DNA of 64,000 bases from a gamma proteobacterium symbiont of Ctena orbiculata (GCA_003058525.1 QBVD01000062.1:26006-90005); one strand, 5' to 3'. Positions 16,274 to 26,597 are shown, numbered from the stretch's first letter. The notes: generated by a model from the letters alone, not told the origin. A program made the numbers and translations.

Positions 16274-17182
16274 ATGACAAAGTCAGTCTTTTATCTTTCG
16301 GATGGTGCGCCGGTAGAAGCCGAGGATGTAAAAGAGGCTCGGGACAAGGAGCGTGAGAACAGCATCATAAAACCTTTTATGGACTCGGTTAAGGAAGACC
16401 TGGTTGCAAACAAGATTTACCTTCCTACGCTGCCCGCATTAGCACTCGAGGCCTTGGTGGTTATCAATGATGCCGACAGTTCGGCACATGACCTGGAAAA
16501 GGTGATTTCCCGGGACGCGGCGCTCACCGCAAGACTGATTCGATATGCAAACAGCCCACTCTATCGGGGCTTGAATACCATAGCCTCCATAAAACCGGCA
16601 ATCACTCGAATAGGCTTTCAAAGAGTAAAAAATGCTGTCTATGCCGTATCGATGAAGGAGGTTTTTCGCACCTCGGAGAAAGAGATCGAGAGACGCATGA
16701 ATCAATTATGGGCACATTCGGTGAAAGTTGGCGCGCAGGCGGCGATGATTGCCAAGGAGCAACCCGGTCTCGATCCGGATATCGCCCTTGTCGCAGGGCT
16801 GGTCCATGATATCGGCCAAATCCCCTTATTGATCAAGGCGTGTAATTATCCGGATATGATTGCCAATCCTGAATTTCTGAATAAGGTGTTATTGAAATTA
16901 CATACACAACTGGGTGGCAGCATATTGAAATTATGGAAGTTCGATCAACATGTCATCGACGCCGCTGCAGAGCATGAAGATCTCAAACGTGATCCGGGTG
17001 ACGCACCCATAGATTATGTGGATCTGGTTCAGGCTGCGAATATTCTGGCCTACGAAGGTACAGATCATCCCCTGGCAAACGTAGACCGTTCCACCATCAA
17101 GGCCTTCTCCCGTTTAGAGAAGTCTGGTAATGATGAATCACTGGATGAAGAGACAAAAAAAGTCGAGGATGTATTCTTCTGA
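16274..17182 (+). CDS. HDOD-domain signalling protein
   Basis: 302 aa. The HDOD domain spans about 45-250: LPTLPALALEAL (entry helix), ISRDAALTARLIRYANSPLYRG, ITRIGFQRVKNAVYAVS, LWAHSVKVGAQA and AGLVHDIGQIPLL, the last in the position of the HD motif (HD retained). HDOD proteins are non-catalytic or weakly characterized scaffolds in c-di-GMP, chemotaxis and stress signalling. The C-terminal 30 residues are acidic. It is transcribed away from the REC/GGDEF-like gene and convergent with yceF (18 nt apart). Confidence 0.92.
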   Translation: MTKSVFYLSDGAPVEAEDVKEARDKERENSIIKPFMDSVKEDLVANKIYLPTLPALALEALVVINDADSSAHDLEKVISRDAALTARLIRYANSPLYRGLNTIASIKPAITRIGFQRVKNAVYAVSMKEVFRTSEKEIERRMNQLWAHSVKVGAQAAMIAKEQPGLDPDIALVAGLVHDIGQIPLLIKACNYPDMIANPEFLNKVLLKLHTQLGGSILKLWKFDQHVIDAAAEHEDLKRDPGDAPIDYVDLVQAANILAYEGTDHPLANVDRSTIKAFSRLEKSGNDESLDEETKKVEDVFF

Positions 17183-17200
17183 CGAAATTTGTAATGCGGG

Positions 17201-17806
17201 CTACTCTGCCAGCACATCGAGCCCCTCATTGCGTAACATTGCAATAAGGCGTATCAGCGGCAGGCCGATCAGGGCATTTGGATCCTCCCCCTCCAATCGT
17301 TCGAAAAGTGAGATTCCCAGTCCTTCCGATTTGAACGAGCCGGCGCAATTATAGGGCTTCTCTTTGAGCAGATAGTTTTCAATCTCACTTTTCTGCAAGA
17401 CCCGGAATATGACATGAAAGGGTTCGCAGCATAGCTGGATATGCCCGGATTCGCTGTTCAACAGGCACAGGCCGGTTAAAAAACTGACACGCTTACCGGA
17501 GACACTGAGCAATTGTTCCACTGCCTGTTGATGACCTCCCGGTTTTCCCATGATCGTCCCATCTACGACCGCCACCTGATCTGAACCGATGACAAGCGCT
17601 CCTTTGTGATCTTTCGCAACCTCCCTTGCCTTGCTTTCTGCAAGGCGGGTTACCAGCCTCTCCGGTGGCTCATCCAGCAGTGCGCTTTCGTCGATATCCG
17701 GTGACATACTGCTGAACTCGACCCCCAGTCGACTCAATAGCTCTCGGCGAAATGGGGAACTGGAGGCAAGGATCAGAGGTTGATGTGGGTTTTCGGAGTA
17801 GGGCAT
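17201..17806 (-). CDS. yceF: Maf-like nucleotide pyrophosphatase YceF
   Basis: 201 aa. Hydrolyses modified or non-canonical nucleoside triphosphates (7-methyl-GTP in E. coli) to the monophosphate in the cytoplasm. Motifs: LILASSSPFRRELLSRLG (substrate-binding SSSPxR), DIDES, ESKAREVA, the catalytic Asp in VIGSDQVAV, MGKPGG and the family-specific end FKSEGLGISLFERLEGEDPNALIGLPL. In E. coli yceF lies directly divergent from yceD-rpmF-plsX; here the oad genes lie in between. Confidence 0.95.
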   Translation of the reverse strand: MPYSENPHQPLILASSSPFRRELLSRLGVEFSSMSPDIDESALLDEPPERLVTRLAESKAREVAKDHKGALVIGSDQVAVVDGTIMGKPGGHQQAVEQLLSVSGKRVSFLTGLCLLNSESGHIQLCCEPFHVIFRVLQKSEIENYLLKEKPYNCAGSFKSEGLGISLFERLEGEDPNALIGLPLIRLIAMLRNEGLDVLAE

Positions 17807-18107
17807 TGAGATACAACTGTAATTGACAATGTAAATTCATAGTATCAAAAAAATCGAGTCCCTTAGCATCGTCCTGACAGTCGGGCTGTGGCGGAAAATA
17901 TCCGACCAGCTATATTGGTTATTAGCAAGGGTTGAAGAGTTAATTATTAACATGTTAAATACATATCATATAAATTCTAAATAAAAAATTATTTTTTGCA
18001 TGAAAAACAGTACGATAGCTATTTCTTGATGTTTCTGGCTCGCTTGACAAAAGGAGTAGAGCCAACGTAGAAAGGCGGAATCATTCGTTACAGAGTTCAG
18101 ATCCACT
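17807..18107. promoter_or_regulatory. yceF/oadG divergent promoter region
   Basis: AT-rich 301-bp gap, no gene visible. TGGCTC (18036-18041) and GAGCCA (18059-18064) form a 6-bp hairpin in the likely oadG leader, enclosing AAGGAG. No known riboswitch consensus was recognised. oadG itself has a weak ribosome-binding site. Confidence 0.3.
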
Positions 18108-18362
18108 ATGCCAATAACAGATTTGCTAATGTCCGGCATCAATCTCATGGTCACCGGAATGGGGATCGTCTTTACGTTCCTTTTGATCCTGGTTTTCGCC
18201 ATGAAGGGGATGTCTAAGTTTGCGATGTTTGTTACTGAGCGACACGGGACTCCTGAGAGGGTATCATCTCAGCCCGTGATTAAGGGGCAGGAAGGTATGC
18301 GGGGTGATTTGGTTGCAGTCATTGCGGCTGCCATCAACAGCTATCGCGCTACACACAGATAG
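18108..18362 (+). CDS. oadG: Oxaloacetate decarboxylase gamma subunit
   Basis: 84 aa. One TM helix (about 8-33, LMVTGMGIVFTFLLILVFAM) with the family LxxxGMGxVFxFL pattern, then a polar linker and a conserved C-terminal helix VAVIAAAINSYRA. OadG is the small membrane subunit that assembles the alpha and beta subunits of the Na+-translocating oxaloacetate decarboxylase (OadGAB order as here). It starts an operon with oadA (71 nt downstream) and oadB. Confidence 0.93.
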   Translation: MPITDLLMSGINLMVTGMGIVFTFLLILVFAMKGMSKFAMFVTERHGTPERVSSQPVIKGQEGMRGDLVAVIAAAINSYRATHR

Positions 18363-18433
18363 ATCTGTTAAAGTTCCTAAGTTTTATTAAGAAGCAACTT
18401 TTTGGCTGTTTACCAATCAACGGCGGCTAGTTT

Positions 18434-20248
18434 ATGAGTGAAAAGAAACCACTTGGAATCACTGATGTCGTGCTACGCGATGCACATCAGTCCCTGTTTG
18501 CAACCAGAATGCGTATCGAAGATATGCTGCCCATCGCAGAGAAGCTTGATAACGTAGGCTTTTGGTCTTTGGAGACCTGGGGTGGTGCAACCTTCGATGC
18601 CTGTATTCGATTTCTGGGTGAAGATCCCTGGGAGCGTATCCGAACACTTAAGGCCGCGATGCCGAAAACTCCCATGCAGATGCTTTTCCGCGGACAGAAT
18701 ATCCTCGGTTATAGGCACTACGCTGATGATGTGGTCGATAAATTTGTCGAGAGGGCGGCAGTCAACGGCGTCGATGTCTTCCGTATATTCGACGCCATGA
18801 ATGACCTGCGTAATCTTGAGACCGCAATCAAGGCAACACTCAAGGTCGACAAGCATGCCCAGGGCACCATGTCTTATACGGTCAGTCCCGTACACAACAT
18901 GAATTATTGGGTTGACATGGGTAAACGCCTGGAAGAGATGGGTTGCGATTCGATCTGCATCAAGGATATGGCAGGCCTGTTGAATCCCTATCTCGGCTAT
19001 GAACTGGTGACCCGTCTCAAGGAGGCGATATCCATACCCATCGCCATGCAAAGCCATGCCACCACCGGTATGAGTACGGCCACCAATATCAAGTGTGCTG
19101 AAGCCGGTATCGACATGCTCGATACCTCCATCTCCTCGATGAGTATGACCTATGGGCATTCGGCAACGGAATCTGTGGTGGCGATCCTGCAGGAAAGCGA
19201 TCGCGACACTGGATTGGATCTGAATCTGCTGCAGGAGATCGCTGCCTACTTTCGTGAAGTGCGCAAGAAGTACGCCAAGTTCGAAGGTTCGCTCAAAGGT
19301 GTCGATTCACGCATCCTGGTGGCACAGGTGCCTGGCGGTATGTTGACCAACATGGAGAATCAGCTCAGGGAGCAGGGGGCCAGCGATAAACTGGATCAGG
19401 TACTCGAAGAGATCCCCCGTGTGCGCAAGGACCTGGGTTATATTCCCCTGGTGACGCCAACATCACAGATTGTCGGTACCCAGGCAGTGATCAACGTCCT
19501 GATGGGCGAGCGCTACAAGAGCATCGCCAAAGAGACGGAGGGTGTGCTCAAGGGTGAGTATGGCGCCACTCCGGCACCTGTTAACAGTGAACTTCAGCTG
19601 AAGGTCCTTGACGGGGCTGAGCCTGTCACCTGTCGTCCCGCAGATCTGCTGGATGATGAGATGGACAGGCTTTCCGCTGAATTTAACGGATTGGCCGAAG
19701 AACATGGTATCAGGGTTGCTGATGATGAGGTGGATGATGTACTCATCTACGCGCTCTTTCCTCAGGTTGGCCTGAAATTCCTCAGGAATCGCGACAATCC
19801 AGATGCCTTCGAGCCACCACCCGGTGCCGAATCCGCAGCGCCTGCCCAAGCCCAGGCCCCGACTCCCGTTAAAGCGACTGGTACAGCAGGCGGACCAGAG
19901 TCCTATCAGGTCGAGGTCAACGGTGTTACCTACAATGTGAAGGTCACTCCATCAGGTGCCGTGAGCGAAGTAATCCAGACATCCACACCGGCGACGGCTC
20001 AGAGTGCGGCGCCGGTTGCCGCGGTCAACCCTGGCGGGGATGTAATCAACGCACCGTTGTCCGGTAACATCCATGCCATCAAGGTCGCCGCGGGAGATGC
20101 CATCGCTGCCGGCGATGTCGTGATGGTTCTCGAGGCCATGAAGATGGAGACGGAGGTACGTGCCACTTCAGCAGGAACCGTTGCCCAGATTTTAGTAAAA
20201 GAGGGTGAAACCGTTCAGGTTGGATCACCTCTAATGAGTCTCTCCTGA
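18434..20248 (+). CDS. oadA: Oxaloacetate decarboxylase alpha subunit
   Basis: 604 aa, the usual length. The N-terminal carboxyltransferase TIM barrel (about 1-290) opens with [19 protein letters not shown]; metal and substrate sites include the D of LRDAHQS and the Lys in [12 protein letters not shown]-OadA conserved region follows (about 300-460), then an Ala/Pro-rich linker (about 468-530) and a biotinyl domain with the biotinylated Lys in EAMKMET (about 570). It transfers the carboxyl group of oxaloacetate to biotin, giving pyruvate; OadB then decarboxylates the carboxybiotin and exports Na+. A single nucleotide separates its stop from oadB. Confidence 0.97.
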   Translation: MSEKKPLGITDVVLRDAHQSLFATRMRIEDMLPIAEKLDNVGFWSLETWGGATFDACIRFLGEDPWERIRTLKAAMPKTPMQMLFRGQNILGYRHYADDVVDKFVERAAVNGVDVFRIFDAMNDLRNLETAIKATLKVDKHAQGTMSYTVSPVHNMNYWVDMGKRLEEMGCDSICIKDMAGLLNPYLGYELVTRLKEAISIPIAMQSHATTGMSTATNIKCAEAGIDMLDTSISSMSMTYGHSATESVVAILQESDRDTGLDLNLLQEIAAYFREVRKKYAKFEGSLKGVDSRILVAQVPGGMLTNMENQLREQGASDKLDQVLEEIPRVRKDLGYIPLVTPTSQIVGTQAVINVLMGERYKSIAKETEGVLKGEYGATPAPVNSELQLKVLDGAEPVTCRPADLLDDEMDRLSAEFNGLAEEHGIRVADDEVDDVLIYALFPQVGLKFLRNRDNPDAFEPPPGAESAAPAQAQAPTPVKATGTAGGPESYQVEVNGVTYNVKVTPSGAVSEVIQTSTPATAQSAAPVAAVNPGGDVINAPLSGNIHAIKVAAGDAIAAGDVVMVLEAMKMETEVRATSAGTVAQILVKEGETVQVGSPLMSLS

Positions 20249-20249
20249 T

Positions 20250-21389
20250 ATGATCGAAATAGGTATTCAGCCACTTTGGCAGTCAACCGGGCTGGCCAAC
20301 ATGGGGTGGGGGCAACTGCTCATGATGGGCGTCGGCTGCCTGTTAATTTACTTGGCAGTGGTCAAGAAGTTCGAACCACTGTTGTTGGTGCCGATCGGAT
20401 TTGGCGCCATCCTGAGCAACATCCCGCTTGCCGGCATCAGCGGCCCTGACGGTATATTGGGCTATATCTACCATGTTGGTATTGAGACAGGTGTTTTCCC
20501 CCTGCTGATTTTTATGGGGGTCGGCGCACTGACTGATTTCGGCGCACTGATTGCGATGCCCTGGACACTGTTACTGGGAGCTGCAGCCCAGTTTGGCATT
20601 TTCGTCACCCTGCTGGGTGCCTTGGCGTTGAATTTCATACCCGGTTTCGAATTCAGTCTGGCCGATGCATCCGCCATAGCGATCATTGGGGGCGCGGATG
20701 GACCGACAGCAATCTTTCTCGCCTCGAGACTATCCCCCGACCTGCTGGGAGCAATAGCCGTCGCGGCATATTCATACATGGCGCTGGTGCCGATCATTCA
20801 ACCTCCGATCATGCGTCTTCTGACCACCAGTAAAGAGCGCAATGTGGAGATGCAGCAGTTACGCCACGTCACCAAGCTGGAGAAGGTTCTTTTCCCGTTT
20901 GCGGTGTTGTTCCTGTGCGCAATCTTCCTCCCTTCCGCGGCTCCCCTGATCGGTATGCTGACATTCGGTAATCTGCTCAGAGAGTGTGGTGTGGTAGAGC
21001 GATTGAGCCACGCTTCGCAAAACGAGATCATCAACGTTGTGACTATTTTCTTGGGGCTGGCTGTGGGCTCGAAACTTTCGGCAGATAAGTTCCTTACCGT
21101 CGAGACTTTGGGTATTTTGGCACTTGGGGCCTTCGCCTTCTGCATCGGTACGGCGACCGGTGTCATCATGGGTAAGATCATGTATCGGGTAACGGGCGGA
21201 AAGGTGAACCCACTGATTGGAGCTGCGGGTGTCTCTGCGGTACCGATGGCGGCCCGTGTCGTCAATAAGGTCGGTCTGGAATCCAATCACCATAATTTCC
21301 TTCTGATGCATGCCATGGGGCCGAATGTGGCGGGTGTCATCGGATCGGCCGTGGCCGCCGGTATCCTGCTGGCCCTGGTCGGCCACTAA
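20250..21389 (+). CDS. oadB: Oxaloacetate decarboxylase beta subunit, Na+ pump
   Basis: 379 aa, about 9 or more TM helices. Conserved family segments: GADGPTAIF (Asp involved in Na+ binding), [15 protein letters not shown], and the C-terminal [14 protein letters not shown] and [22 protein letters not shown]. It decarboxylates carboxybiotin of OadA and couples this to Na+ export across the inner membrane. Translationally coupled to oadA. A hairpin follows. Typical of gammaproteobacterial oxaloacetate decarboxylase or a malonate-type relative; the GAB order favours oxaloacetate. Confidence 0.97.
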   Translation: MIEIGIQPLWQSTGLANMGWGQLLMMGVGCLLIYLAVVKKFEPLLLVPIGFGAILSNIPLAGISGPDGILGYIYHVGIETGVFPLLIFMGVGALTDFGALIAMPWTLLLGAAAQFGIFVTLLGALALNFIPGFEFSLADASAIAIIGGADGPTAIFLASRLSPDLLGAIAVAAYSYMALVPIIQPPIMRLLTTSKERNVEMQQLRHVTKLEKVLFPFAVLFLCAIFLPSAAPLIGMLTFGNLLRECGVVERLSHASQNEIINVVTIFLGLAVGSKLSADKFLTVETLGILALGAFAFCIGTATGVIMGKIMYRVTGGKVNPLIGAAGVSAVPMAARVVNKVGLESNHHNFLLMHAMGPNVAGVIGSAVAAGILLALVGH

Positions 21390-21402
21390 CCAAGTCCTAC
21401 AC

Positions 21403-21427
21403 CGCCCATGTCATTTTGACATGGGCG
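21403..21427. terminator. Hairpin after oadB
   Basis: CGCCCATGTCA (21403-21413) pairs with TGACATGGGCG (21417-21427), an 11-bp stem with a TTT loop. No T-run follows, so it may be Rho-aided or a transcript-end stabiliser. Confidence 0.6.
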
Positions 21428-21454
21428 CCATACTCATAATATTATTGTCCGCTT

Positions 21455-21982
21455 ATGTCGAAGCGCTTTCCTGATCGGTTAGATCCGTGGCGTTTCGCCG
21501 ATCTTGGCAAAGAGATCGGCGGAGAGCTTCCTTTGGATACCTTTTCAAGGTTGGGCGCTTGCTTGCTGAAACCAGCGGGAAACGTCAGTTTCAAGCTGTC
21601 GTTTGGTCGTGACCAGGAGCGGCGGGCGATACTCAGAGGATGGCTCAAGGCGGAATTGTCGCTGCAGTGCCAGCGGTGTCTGGAAGAGGTGAATCTTCCG
21701 ATCGATACCCAACTGTCCGTAGTATTCGTCCAAGGGTTGGATGAGGCCGAGATGCTGGCTGAAGACCTGGATCCTTGTTTGGTCGAGGATGATCAGGTGG
21801 TGTTCAGAGACTTGATCGAAGACGAATTGCTTCTGGCATTGCCGCAAGTGGCCATGCATGATCCTGGGGCTTGTGCCGCACCCGTGTTGGGAGTGGCTGG
21901 AGAAAAGCCGATAGAGAGCAGTGGGCAAGAACGAGAAAACCCGTTTGCGGCTCTGGCAGAGCTGAAGCGGGACAAAGAGTAA
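21455..21982 (+). CDS. yceD: YceD, DUF177 23S rRNA accumulation protein
   Basis: 175 aa. DUF177 protein with the CxxC motif [10 protein letters not shown] (about 69-78) and the acidic middle and GACAAP end typical of YceD. In E. coli and plants it is required for 23S rRNA accumulation. It lies just before rpmF, the conserved arrangement, and with rpmF supports a ribosome-assembly link. The start ATG at 21455 follows the oadB hairpin. Confidence 0.93.
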   Translation: MSKRFPDRLDPWRFADLGKEIGGELPLDTFSRLGACLLKPAGNVSFKLSFGRDQERRAILRGWLKAELSLQCQRCLEEVNLPIDTQLSVVFVQGLDEAEMLAEDLDPCLVEDDQVVFRDLIEDELLLALPQVAMHDPGACAAPVLGVAGEKPIESSGQERENPFAALAELKRDKE

Positions 21983-22017
21983 ATTGGTTAACAGAAAGAA
22001 TATTCGGGAGATCAGCC

Positions 22018-22197
22018 ATGGCTGTTCAGCAAAATAGAAAGACTCCTTCAAAGCGTGGCATGCGCCGCGCTCATGATTCGCTGAAAGGTGAAACGCTCTC
22101 AATCGATTCCACTTCGGGTGAAACCCATCTTCGTCATCATGTAACAGCGGATGGCTTTTATAAAGGCCGTAAGGTAGTCAACTCAAAGGGCGAGTGA
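22018..22197 (+). CDS. rpmF: 50S ribosomal protein L32
   Basis: 59 aa from the ATG at 22018 (GGGAG 7 nt upstream). [20 protein letters not shown] is the L32 signature; the protein is basic and lacks the zinc-binding cysteines of the C+ form. Structural protein of the large ribosomal subunit. The frame is also open upstream to 21871 but that part overlaps yceD and is not coding. Confidence 0.97.
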   Translation: MAVQQNRKTPSKRGMRRAHDSLKGETLSIDSTSGETHLRHHVTADGFYKGRKVVNSKGE

Positions 22198-22227
22198 TCC
22201 CCCGATTCCCACTATTCATGATTTAGA

Positions 22228-22257
22228 AACCCATCAAGGGTGATCCCTTGTTGGGTT
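22228..22257 (+). terminator. Hairpin between rpmF and plsX
   Basis: AACCCATCAAGGG pairs with CCCTTGTTGGGTT (one mismatch) around a TGAT loop, followed by CTTTAATT. A weak terminator or attenuator that could let rpmF be made in excess over the fatty-acid genes. Confidence 0.6.
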
Positions 22258-22406
22258 CTTTAATTGATAGGCAGAATCTTCGATTGGCATGTCTCTCGTA
22301 ATTGGAGTATTCCGGTTATATCTGTTGGCACAATTCGATTCTGTATACAACTTGAAAAATGACAAACGGTCCAACGGGTTTCAGTGGATGGGTGAATCGT
22401 TAGCAC

Positions 22407-23429
22407 ATGAGTAAACCAGTAACAATCGCATTGGATGCCATGGGAGGGGATATTGGCGCAGATGTCGTGATACCTGCTGCCAGGGAGTATCTCCGACGTG
22501 ATCATGAGACCGCGCTAATTCTGGTTGGTGACGATAATATCCTGACAAAGAAGTTGGGGCCTCATCCGTTTGGCGAGCGACTGCAAATCAAACATGCTTC
22601 CCAAACTGTTGCGATGGATGAACTGCCATCCAAAGCCTTGCGAAACAAGAAAGACTCGTCAATGCGTGTGGCGATCGATCTGGTCAAGAGCGGGGAAGCA
22701 AATGCCTGTGTCAGCGCCGGCAACACAGGGGCGCTGATGGCTACATCTCGCTTCGTGTTAAAGATGCTGCCTAATATAGATAGACCTGCGATTATCACCG
22801 CCTTGCCATCCGTCACCGGCCAGACCTTTATGCTGGATCTTGGCGCGAATGTCGATTGCAGTGCTGAGCACCTGGTTCAATTTGCTGTCATGGGCAGTGA
22901 GACTGTGGCGGCAGTGACTGATATCGCCAATCCGAAAATCGGTCTGCTGAATATCGGACAGGAAGAGATCAAAGGTAACGAACAGGTTAAAGAGGCACAC
23001 GAGCTCTTACTGCAGAGTTCTCTGAACTACGTGGGTTATGTCGAAGGTGATGATATCTACCAGGGCGGTACTGATGTGATTGTTTCCGACGGTTTTGTCG
23101 GCAACATAGCGCTGAAGAGCAGCGAGGGCGTGGCGAAGATGATTCGTCATTTTATGACCCTTGAATTCAAAAAGAACCCGCTGACTAAACTGGCAGGTTT
23201 GATTGCAATGCCTGTGCTGAGAGCATTTCGCAAGCGAATAGACCACAGACGCTATAACGGCGCCAGCCTGTTGGGACTGCGTGGAATAGTGATCAAGAGC
23301 CATGGCAGTGCTGACAAACTGGCTTTCATGAATGCAATCAGCATTGCGCGCAAGGAAGTTTCATGTGATGTCCCGCATCGCATATCCGAGCAGGTTAAAA
23401 CTCATCTGGAAAAAAGGGAGATCGCGTGA
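22407..23429 (+). CDS. plsX: Phosphate acyltransferase PlsX
   Basis: 340 aa. Makes acyl-phosphate from acyl-ACP, the first step of phospholipid synthesis through PlsY. Begins with the conserved [10 protein letters not shown]; further motifs are [21 protein letters not shown] and the terminal G-x-G-x-x-LLGL-G region ([17 protein letters not shown]). It overlaps fabH by four nucleotides (GTGA). There is no strong ribosome-binding site upstream of the ATG at 22407. Confidence 0.97.
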   Translation: MSKPVTIALDAMGGDIGADVVIPAAREYLRRDHETALILVGDDNILTKKLGPHPFGERLQIKHASQTVAMDELPSKALRNKKDSSMRVAIDLVKSGEANACVSAGNTGALMATSRFVLKMLPNIDRPAIITALPSVTGQTFMLDLGANVDCSAEHLVQFAVMGSETVAAVTDIANPKIGLLNIGQEEIKGNEQVKEAHELLLQSSLNYVGYVEGDDIYQGGTDVIVSDGFVGNIALKSSEGVAKMIRHFMTLEFKKNPLTKLAGLIAMPVLRAFRKRIDHRRYNGASLLGLRGIVIKSHGSADKLAFMNAISIARKEVSCDVPHRISEQVKTHLEKREIA

Positions 23430-24394
23430 TCTATTCGCGTATCACAGGCACTGGTGGATATCTGCCCGAAAAGGTGCTCACAAACCAGGATCTTGAGAAG
23501 ATTGTAGATACCACTGATCAGTGGATCTTCGATCGTACAGGTATTCGTAAGCGGCATATTGCGGCCGATGACGAGTTTACATGTGATCTGGCGGAAAAGG
23601 CCGCGCTTAATGCGATTGAGATGGCAGGTATCGAAGCCAGTGACATCGATCTGATTGTCGTTGCCACAACAACCGCTGATCAGGTTTTTCCCAGCACTGC
23701 GTGTCTTCTGCAAGCCCGCCTTGGGATCAGGGGGCCTGCCGCATTTGATGTTCAGGCTGTCTGCACCGGTTTTGTTTATGCACTTGGCGTCGCTGATAAC
23801 TTTATCCGGTCCGGGGCGGCGAAAAGGGCGCTGGTTGTTGGTGCCGAAACCTTCTCTCGCATTATTGACTGGAGTGACCGAAATACCTGTGTGTTGTTTG
23901 GCGACGGTGCCGGCGCGGTTGTTATCGAAGCGAGTGATGAACCGGGTATTATCTCCACTCACCTGCATGCGGACGGTGCCTATGAGAGCCTGCTCCGGGT
24001 CCCAACCGGTATCTCACGCGGTTATAAAGAGATACTACAGGGTTCGGCATATGTCGAGATGAAGGGAAATGAAGTCTTCAAGGTTGCGGTGACCACCTTG
24101 GGTAGAATCGTAGATGAGACCTTGGCCGCCAATAACATGGAAAAATCAGATGTGGATTGGTTAATTCCCCATCAGGCCAATATAAGGATCATCAATGCAA
24201 CCGCGAAAAAGCTACAGACCCCGATGGATCATGTGGTTGTCACAGTGGATGAACATGGCAACACTTCTGCTGCGTCGGTACCTCTCGCTTTGGATGTGGC
24301 GGTCAGGGATGGTCGGATTAAGCGTGGTGAGACTATCCTCATGGAGGCATTTGGCGGCGGTTTTACCTGGGGTTCGGTTTTAGCGAAATTTTAG
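23426..24394 (+). CDS. fabH: 3-oxoacyl-ACP synthase III (FabH)
   Basis: 322 aa from a GTG at 23426 that overlaps the plsX stop. Condenses acetyl-CoA with malonyl-ACP to begin fatty-acid synthesis. Catalytic triad visible: Cys in QAVCTGF (about 113), His in PHQANIRI (about 249) and Asn in HGNTSAAS (about 279). N-terminal [12 protein letters not shown] and DRTGIRKRH are family hallmarks. Translational coupling with plsX; fabD follows after 19 nt. Confidence 0.97.
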   Translation: MIYSRITGTGGYLPEKVLTNQDLEKIVDTTDQWIFDRTGIRKRHIAADDEFTCDLAEKAALNAIEMAGIEASDIDLIVVATTTADQVFPSTACLLQARLGIRGPAAFDVQAVCTGFVYALGVADNFIRSGAAKRALVVGAETFSRIIDWSDRNTCVLFGDGAGAVVIEASDEPGIISTHLHADGAYESLLRVPTGISRGYKEILQGSAYVEMKGNEVFKVAVTTLGRIVDETLAANNMEKSDVDWLIPHQANIRIINATAKKLQTPMDHVVVTVDEHGNTSAASVPLALDVAVRDGRIKRGETILMEAFGGGFTWGSVLAKF

Positions 24395-24413
24395 TGATTT
24401 GACAGTGTAAGCT

Positions 24414-25355
24414 ATGAGTAATTCATCGTTCGGTATCGTTTTTCCAGGACAGGGGTCTCAGTCCGTTGGGATGTTGAGTGAATTGGCAGCAGCCCATCCA
24501 ATCGTCAGTCAGACATTCGCAGAGGCTACGGACGTCTTGGGCTATGATCTGTGGGAACTGGTTCAAAATGGTCCGAATGACTCACTCAACCAGACAACGA
24601 AGACACAACCCGCGATGCTTGCTGCCGGGGTGTCTGTATGGCGGGTCTGGCTGGAACAGGGTGGCGCCAAGCCCATAATCATGGCGGGACACAGTCTGGG
24701 AGAATACACGGCATTGGTTTGTGCGGATGCGATCGAATTTACCGATGCAGTCAGGCTGGTGGCCGAGCGAGGCCGATTTATGCAGGAGGCCGTGCCTGAG
24801 GGGAGCGGCGGCATGGCGGCAATCCTTGGACTCGACGACGATCAGGTGAAAACGGTCTGTGCAGAAGCCGCATCCGGTGATGTGATAGAAGCGGTAAACT
24901 TCAATTCACCCGGCCAGGTCGTCGTTGCCGGTCATAAAGAGGCAGTGGACCGGGCATGCGTATTGGCTAAGGAGGCAGGCGCTAAACGTGCATTGCCACT
25001 CCCGGTCAGTGTGCCATCGCATTGTGCATTGATGAAACCGGCTGCAGAGCGATTGGCTCAATTGCTTAATGAAGTCAGCATTTCACAACCCTCAATCTCG
25101 GTGATACACAACGCAAGTGTCGCGGCGGCAAAGGATGCCGAGTCGATACGCAAGCAGCTTGCCGCTCAGTTATACAGTCCTGTGCGATGGGTGGAAACGG
25201 TACAGATGATGGCGACCTCGGGTATTTCGAGCCTGCTTGAAACAGGGCCCGGAAAGGTCCTGGCAGGATTGACTAAAAGAATCGATCGTAGTCTTGTCGG
25301 ATTGCCTGTGTTTGATGCAAAAAGCTTGATGCAAGCGCTGGAGACATTGAAATGA
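24414..25355 (+). CDS. fabD: Malonyl-CoA:ACP transacylase (FabD)
   Basis: 313 aa. Moves malonyl from CoA to ACP. N-terminal VFPGQGSQSVGM, the nucleophile elbow GHSLGEYTAL (Ser about 92), the Arg in ERGRFMQEA and the His in VPSHCALM are the active-site elements. It overlaps fabG by four nucleotides (ATGA), so the pair is translationally coupled. Confidence 0.97.
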   Translation: MSNSSFGIVFPGQGSQSVGMLSELAAAHPIVSQTFAEATDVLGYDLWELVQNGPNDSLNQTTKTQPAMLAAGVSVWRVWLEQGGAKPIIMAGHSLGEYTALVCADAIEFTDAVRLVAERGRFMQEAVPEGSGGMAAILGLDDDQVKTVCAEAASGDVIEAVNFNSPGQVVVAGHKEAVDRACVLAKEAGAKRALPLPVSVPSHCALMKPAAERLAQLLNEVSISQPSISVIHNASVAAAKDAESIRKQLAAQLYSPVRWVETVQMMATSGISSLLETGPGKVLAGLTKRIDRSLVGLPVFDAKSLMQALETLK

Positions 25356-26095
25356 GTCTGGAGAATGAGATAGCAGTGGTTACCGGCGCCAGTCGCGGTA
25401 TCGGCGCAGCCATTGCAGACACCCTGGCGCATGCGGGTGCAACAGTGATCGGCACAGCGACCTCCGAGGCTGGTGCGCAAGGGATTACAGAACGTTTTAA
25501 GTCTGCGGGACATGCCGGGTGTGGCATGGTGTTGAATGTCACTGATGTTGAATCTATCGATGCGCTCATTGGGGCGGTCGGTAAGGAGTTCGGTAATCCT
25601 ACTGTATTGGTGAACAATGCCGGTATTACCCGCGATAACCTCCTCATGCGCATGAAGGATGAGGAGTGGGAAAGCATCATCAACACCAACCTGACCTCTG
25701 TTTTTCGCCTTAGCAAGGCGGTATTGCGCGGCATGATGAAGGCGCGAAAGGGGCGTATTATCAACATCTCATCCGTAGTCGGGGCAATGGGGAATGCCGG
25801 TCAGACCAACTATGCTGCCGCCAAAGCGGGAATCCACGGTTTTACACGCTCTTTGGCCAGGGAGGTGGGTTCGAGAGGGATTACCGTCAATTCTGTGGCG
25901 CCGGGCTTTATCGAGACAGATATGACGAACGAGCTGCCTGAGGAACAACGCAAGAGTCTTGAAGTGAACATCCCTTTGCAAAGATTGGGATCACCGGAGG
26001 ATATTGCCAATGCGGTTTTGTTCCTGGCGGGGCAATCCGGACGTTATATTACCGGTGAAACACTCCATGTTAACGGCGGAATGTACATGAGTTGA
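25352..26095 (+). CDS. fabG: 3-oxoacyl-ACP reductase (FabG)
   Basis: 247 aa short-chain dehydrogenase. NADPH-binding TGASRGIG (about 12-19), NNAGITRD, catalytic Ser in NISSVVG and the YAAAKAG Tyr-xxx-Lys motif (Tyr about 151); it ends in the FabG-typical ITGETLHVNGGMYMS. Reduces 3-oxoacyl-ACP in each elongation cycle. Confidence 0.97.
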   Translation: MSLENEIAVVTGASRGIGAAIADTLAHAGATVIGTATSEAGAQGITERFKSAGHAGCGMVLNVTDVESIDALIGAVGKEFGNPTVLVNNAGITRDNLLMRMKDEEWESIINTNLTSVFRLSKAVLRGMMKARKGRIINISSVVGAMGNAGQTNYAAAKAGIHGFTRSLAREVGSRGITVNSVAPGFIETDMTNELPEEQRKSLEVNIPLQRLGSPEDIANAVLFLAGQSGRYITGETLHVNGGMYMS

Positions 26096-26130
26096 TATGT
26101 GAAAACTCGAGATCAATTCTCATAATTAAC

Positions 26131-26173
26131 ATAAATAAATTATCATAACATATTGTTTAATAAATTTATTTAT
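26131..26173. promoter_or_regulatory. AT-rich acpP promoter region with 11-bp inverted repeat
   Basis: ATAAATAAATT (26131-26141) and AATTTATTTAT (26163-26173) are perfectly complementary with a 21-nt spacer, in the 197-bp fabG-acpP gap. The AT-rich stretch fits a separate strong promoter for acpP, as is usual for this highly expressed gene. Which protein, if any, binds is unknown. Confidence 0.4.
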
Positions 26174-26292
26174 GGTGAATTTGAGATGCGAAAGTTATCT
26201 GAGGATTACGCTTTTCTCAAGTGTTTTTTGTTACTACAATACCGCATCGGTCCTTTTCGAGGCCGGCGGATAATCCAGAGGAAATTAATAAC

Positions 26293-26526
26293 ATGAGCGA
26301 TGTCGTAGAACGAGTTCGTAAAATTGTCGTAGAACAACTAGGCGTGAAGGAAGAGGAGGTAACGTTAGAAGCCTCTTTTGTCGATGATCTTGGCGCTGAC
26401 TCTCTCGACACAGTGGAATTGGTTATGGCTCTTGAAGAGGAATTTGAAACCGAGATTCCTGATGAAGAGGCTGAAAAGATCACGACTGTGCAACTTGCTG
26501 TCGATTACATCAACGCACACAGTTAA
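26293..26526 (+). CDS. acpP: Acyl carrier protein
   Basis: 77 aa from the ATG at 26293; AGAGG lies 11-15 nt upstream. Very acidic four-helix protein with the 4'-phosphopantetheine site Ser in [14 protein letters not shown] (about 37). Carries acyl intermediates of fatty-acid synthesis. The frame is open upstream to 26221 but the added residues have no resemblance to ACP. Confidence 0.98.
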   Translation: MSDVVERVRKIVVEQLGVKEEEVTLEASFVDDLGADSLDTVELVMALEEEFETEIPDEEAEKITTVQLAVDYINAHS

Positions 26527-26549
26527 TCTTTGCGCAAAGATTTTCTATT
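26525..26549 (+). terminator. Palindromic terminator just after acpP
   Basis: AATCTTTGCGCAAAGATT (26525-26542) is a perfect palindrome overlapping the acpP stop region and followed by a T-rich tract. It would reduce read-through into fabF. Confidence 0.65.
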
Positions 26550-26555
26550 TTTTAT

Positions 26556-26597
26556 AGGCCGCCAAGCTCTATCAATAGAAAGGGGTGCGGCCTTTTG
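26556..26597 (+). terminator. Second hairpin with T-run before fabF
   Basis: AGGCCGC (26556-26562) pairs with GCGGCCT (26587-26593), with an inner TCTAT/ATAGA pair, followed by TTTGCTTTT. With the hairpin before it, this makes a double terminator between acpP and fabF. Confidence 0.7.

Noticed and set aside
18001..18107. Riboswitch in the oadG leader
   Set aside because: Only a 6-bp hairpin is visible and no known consensus could be matched.
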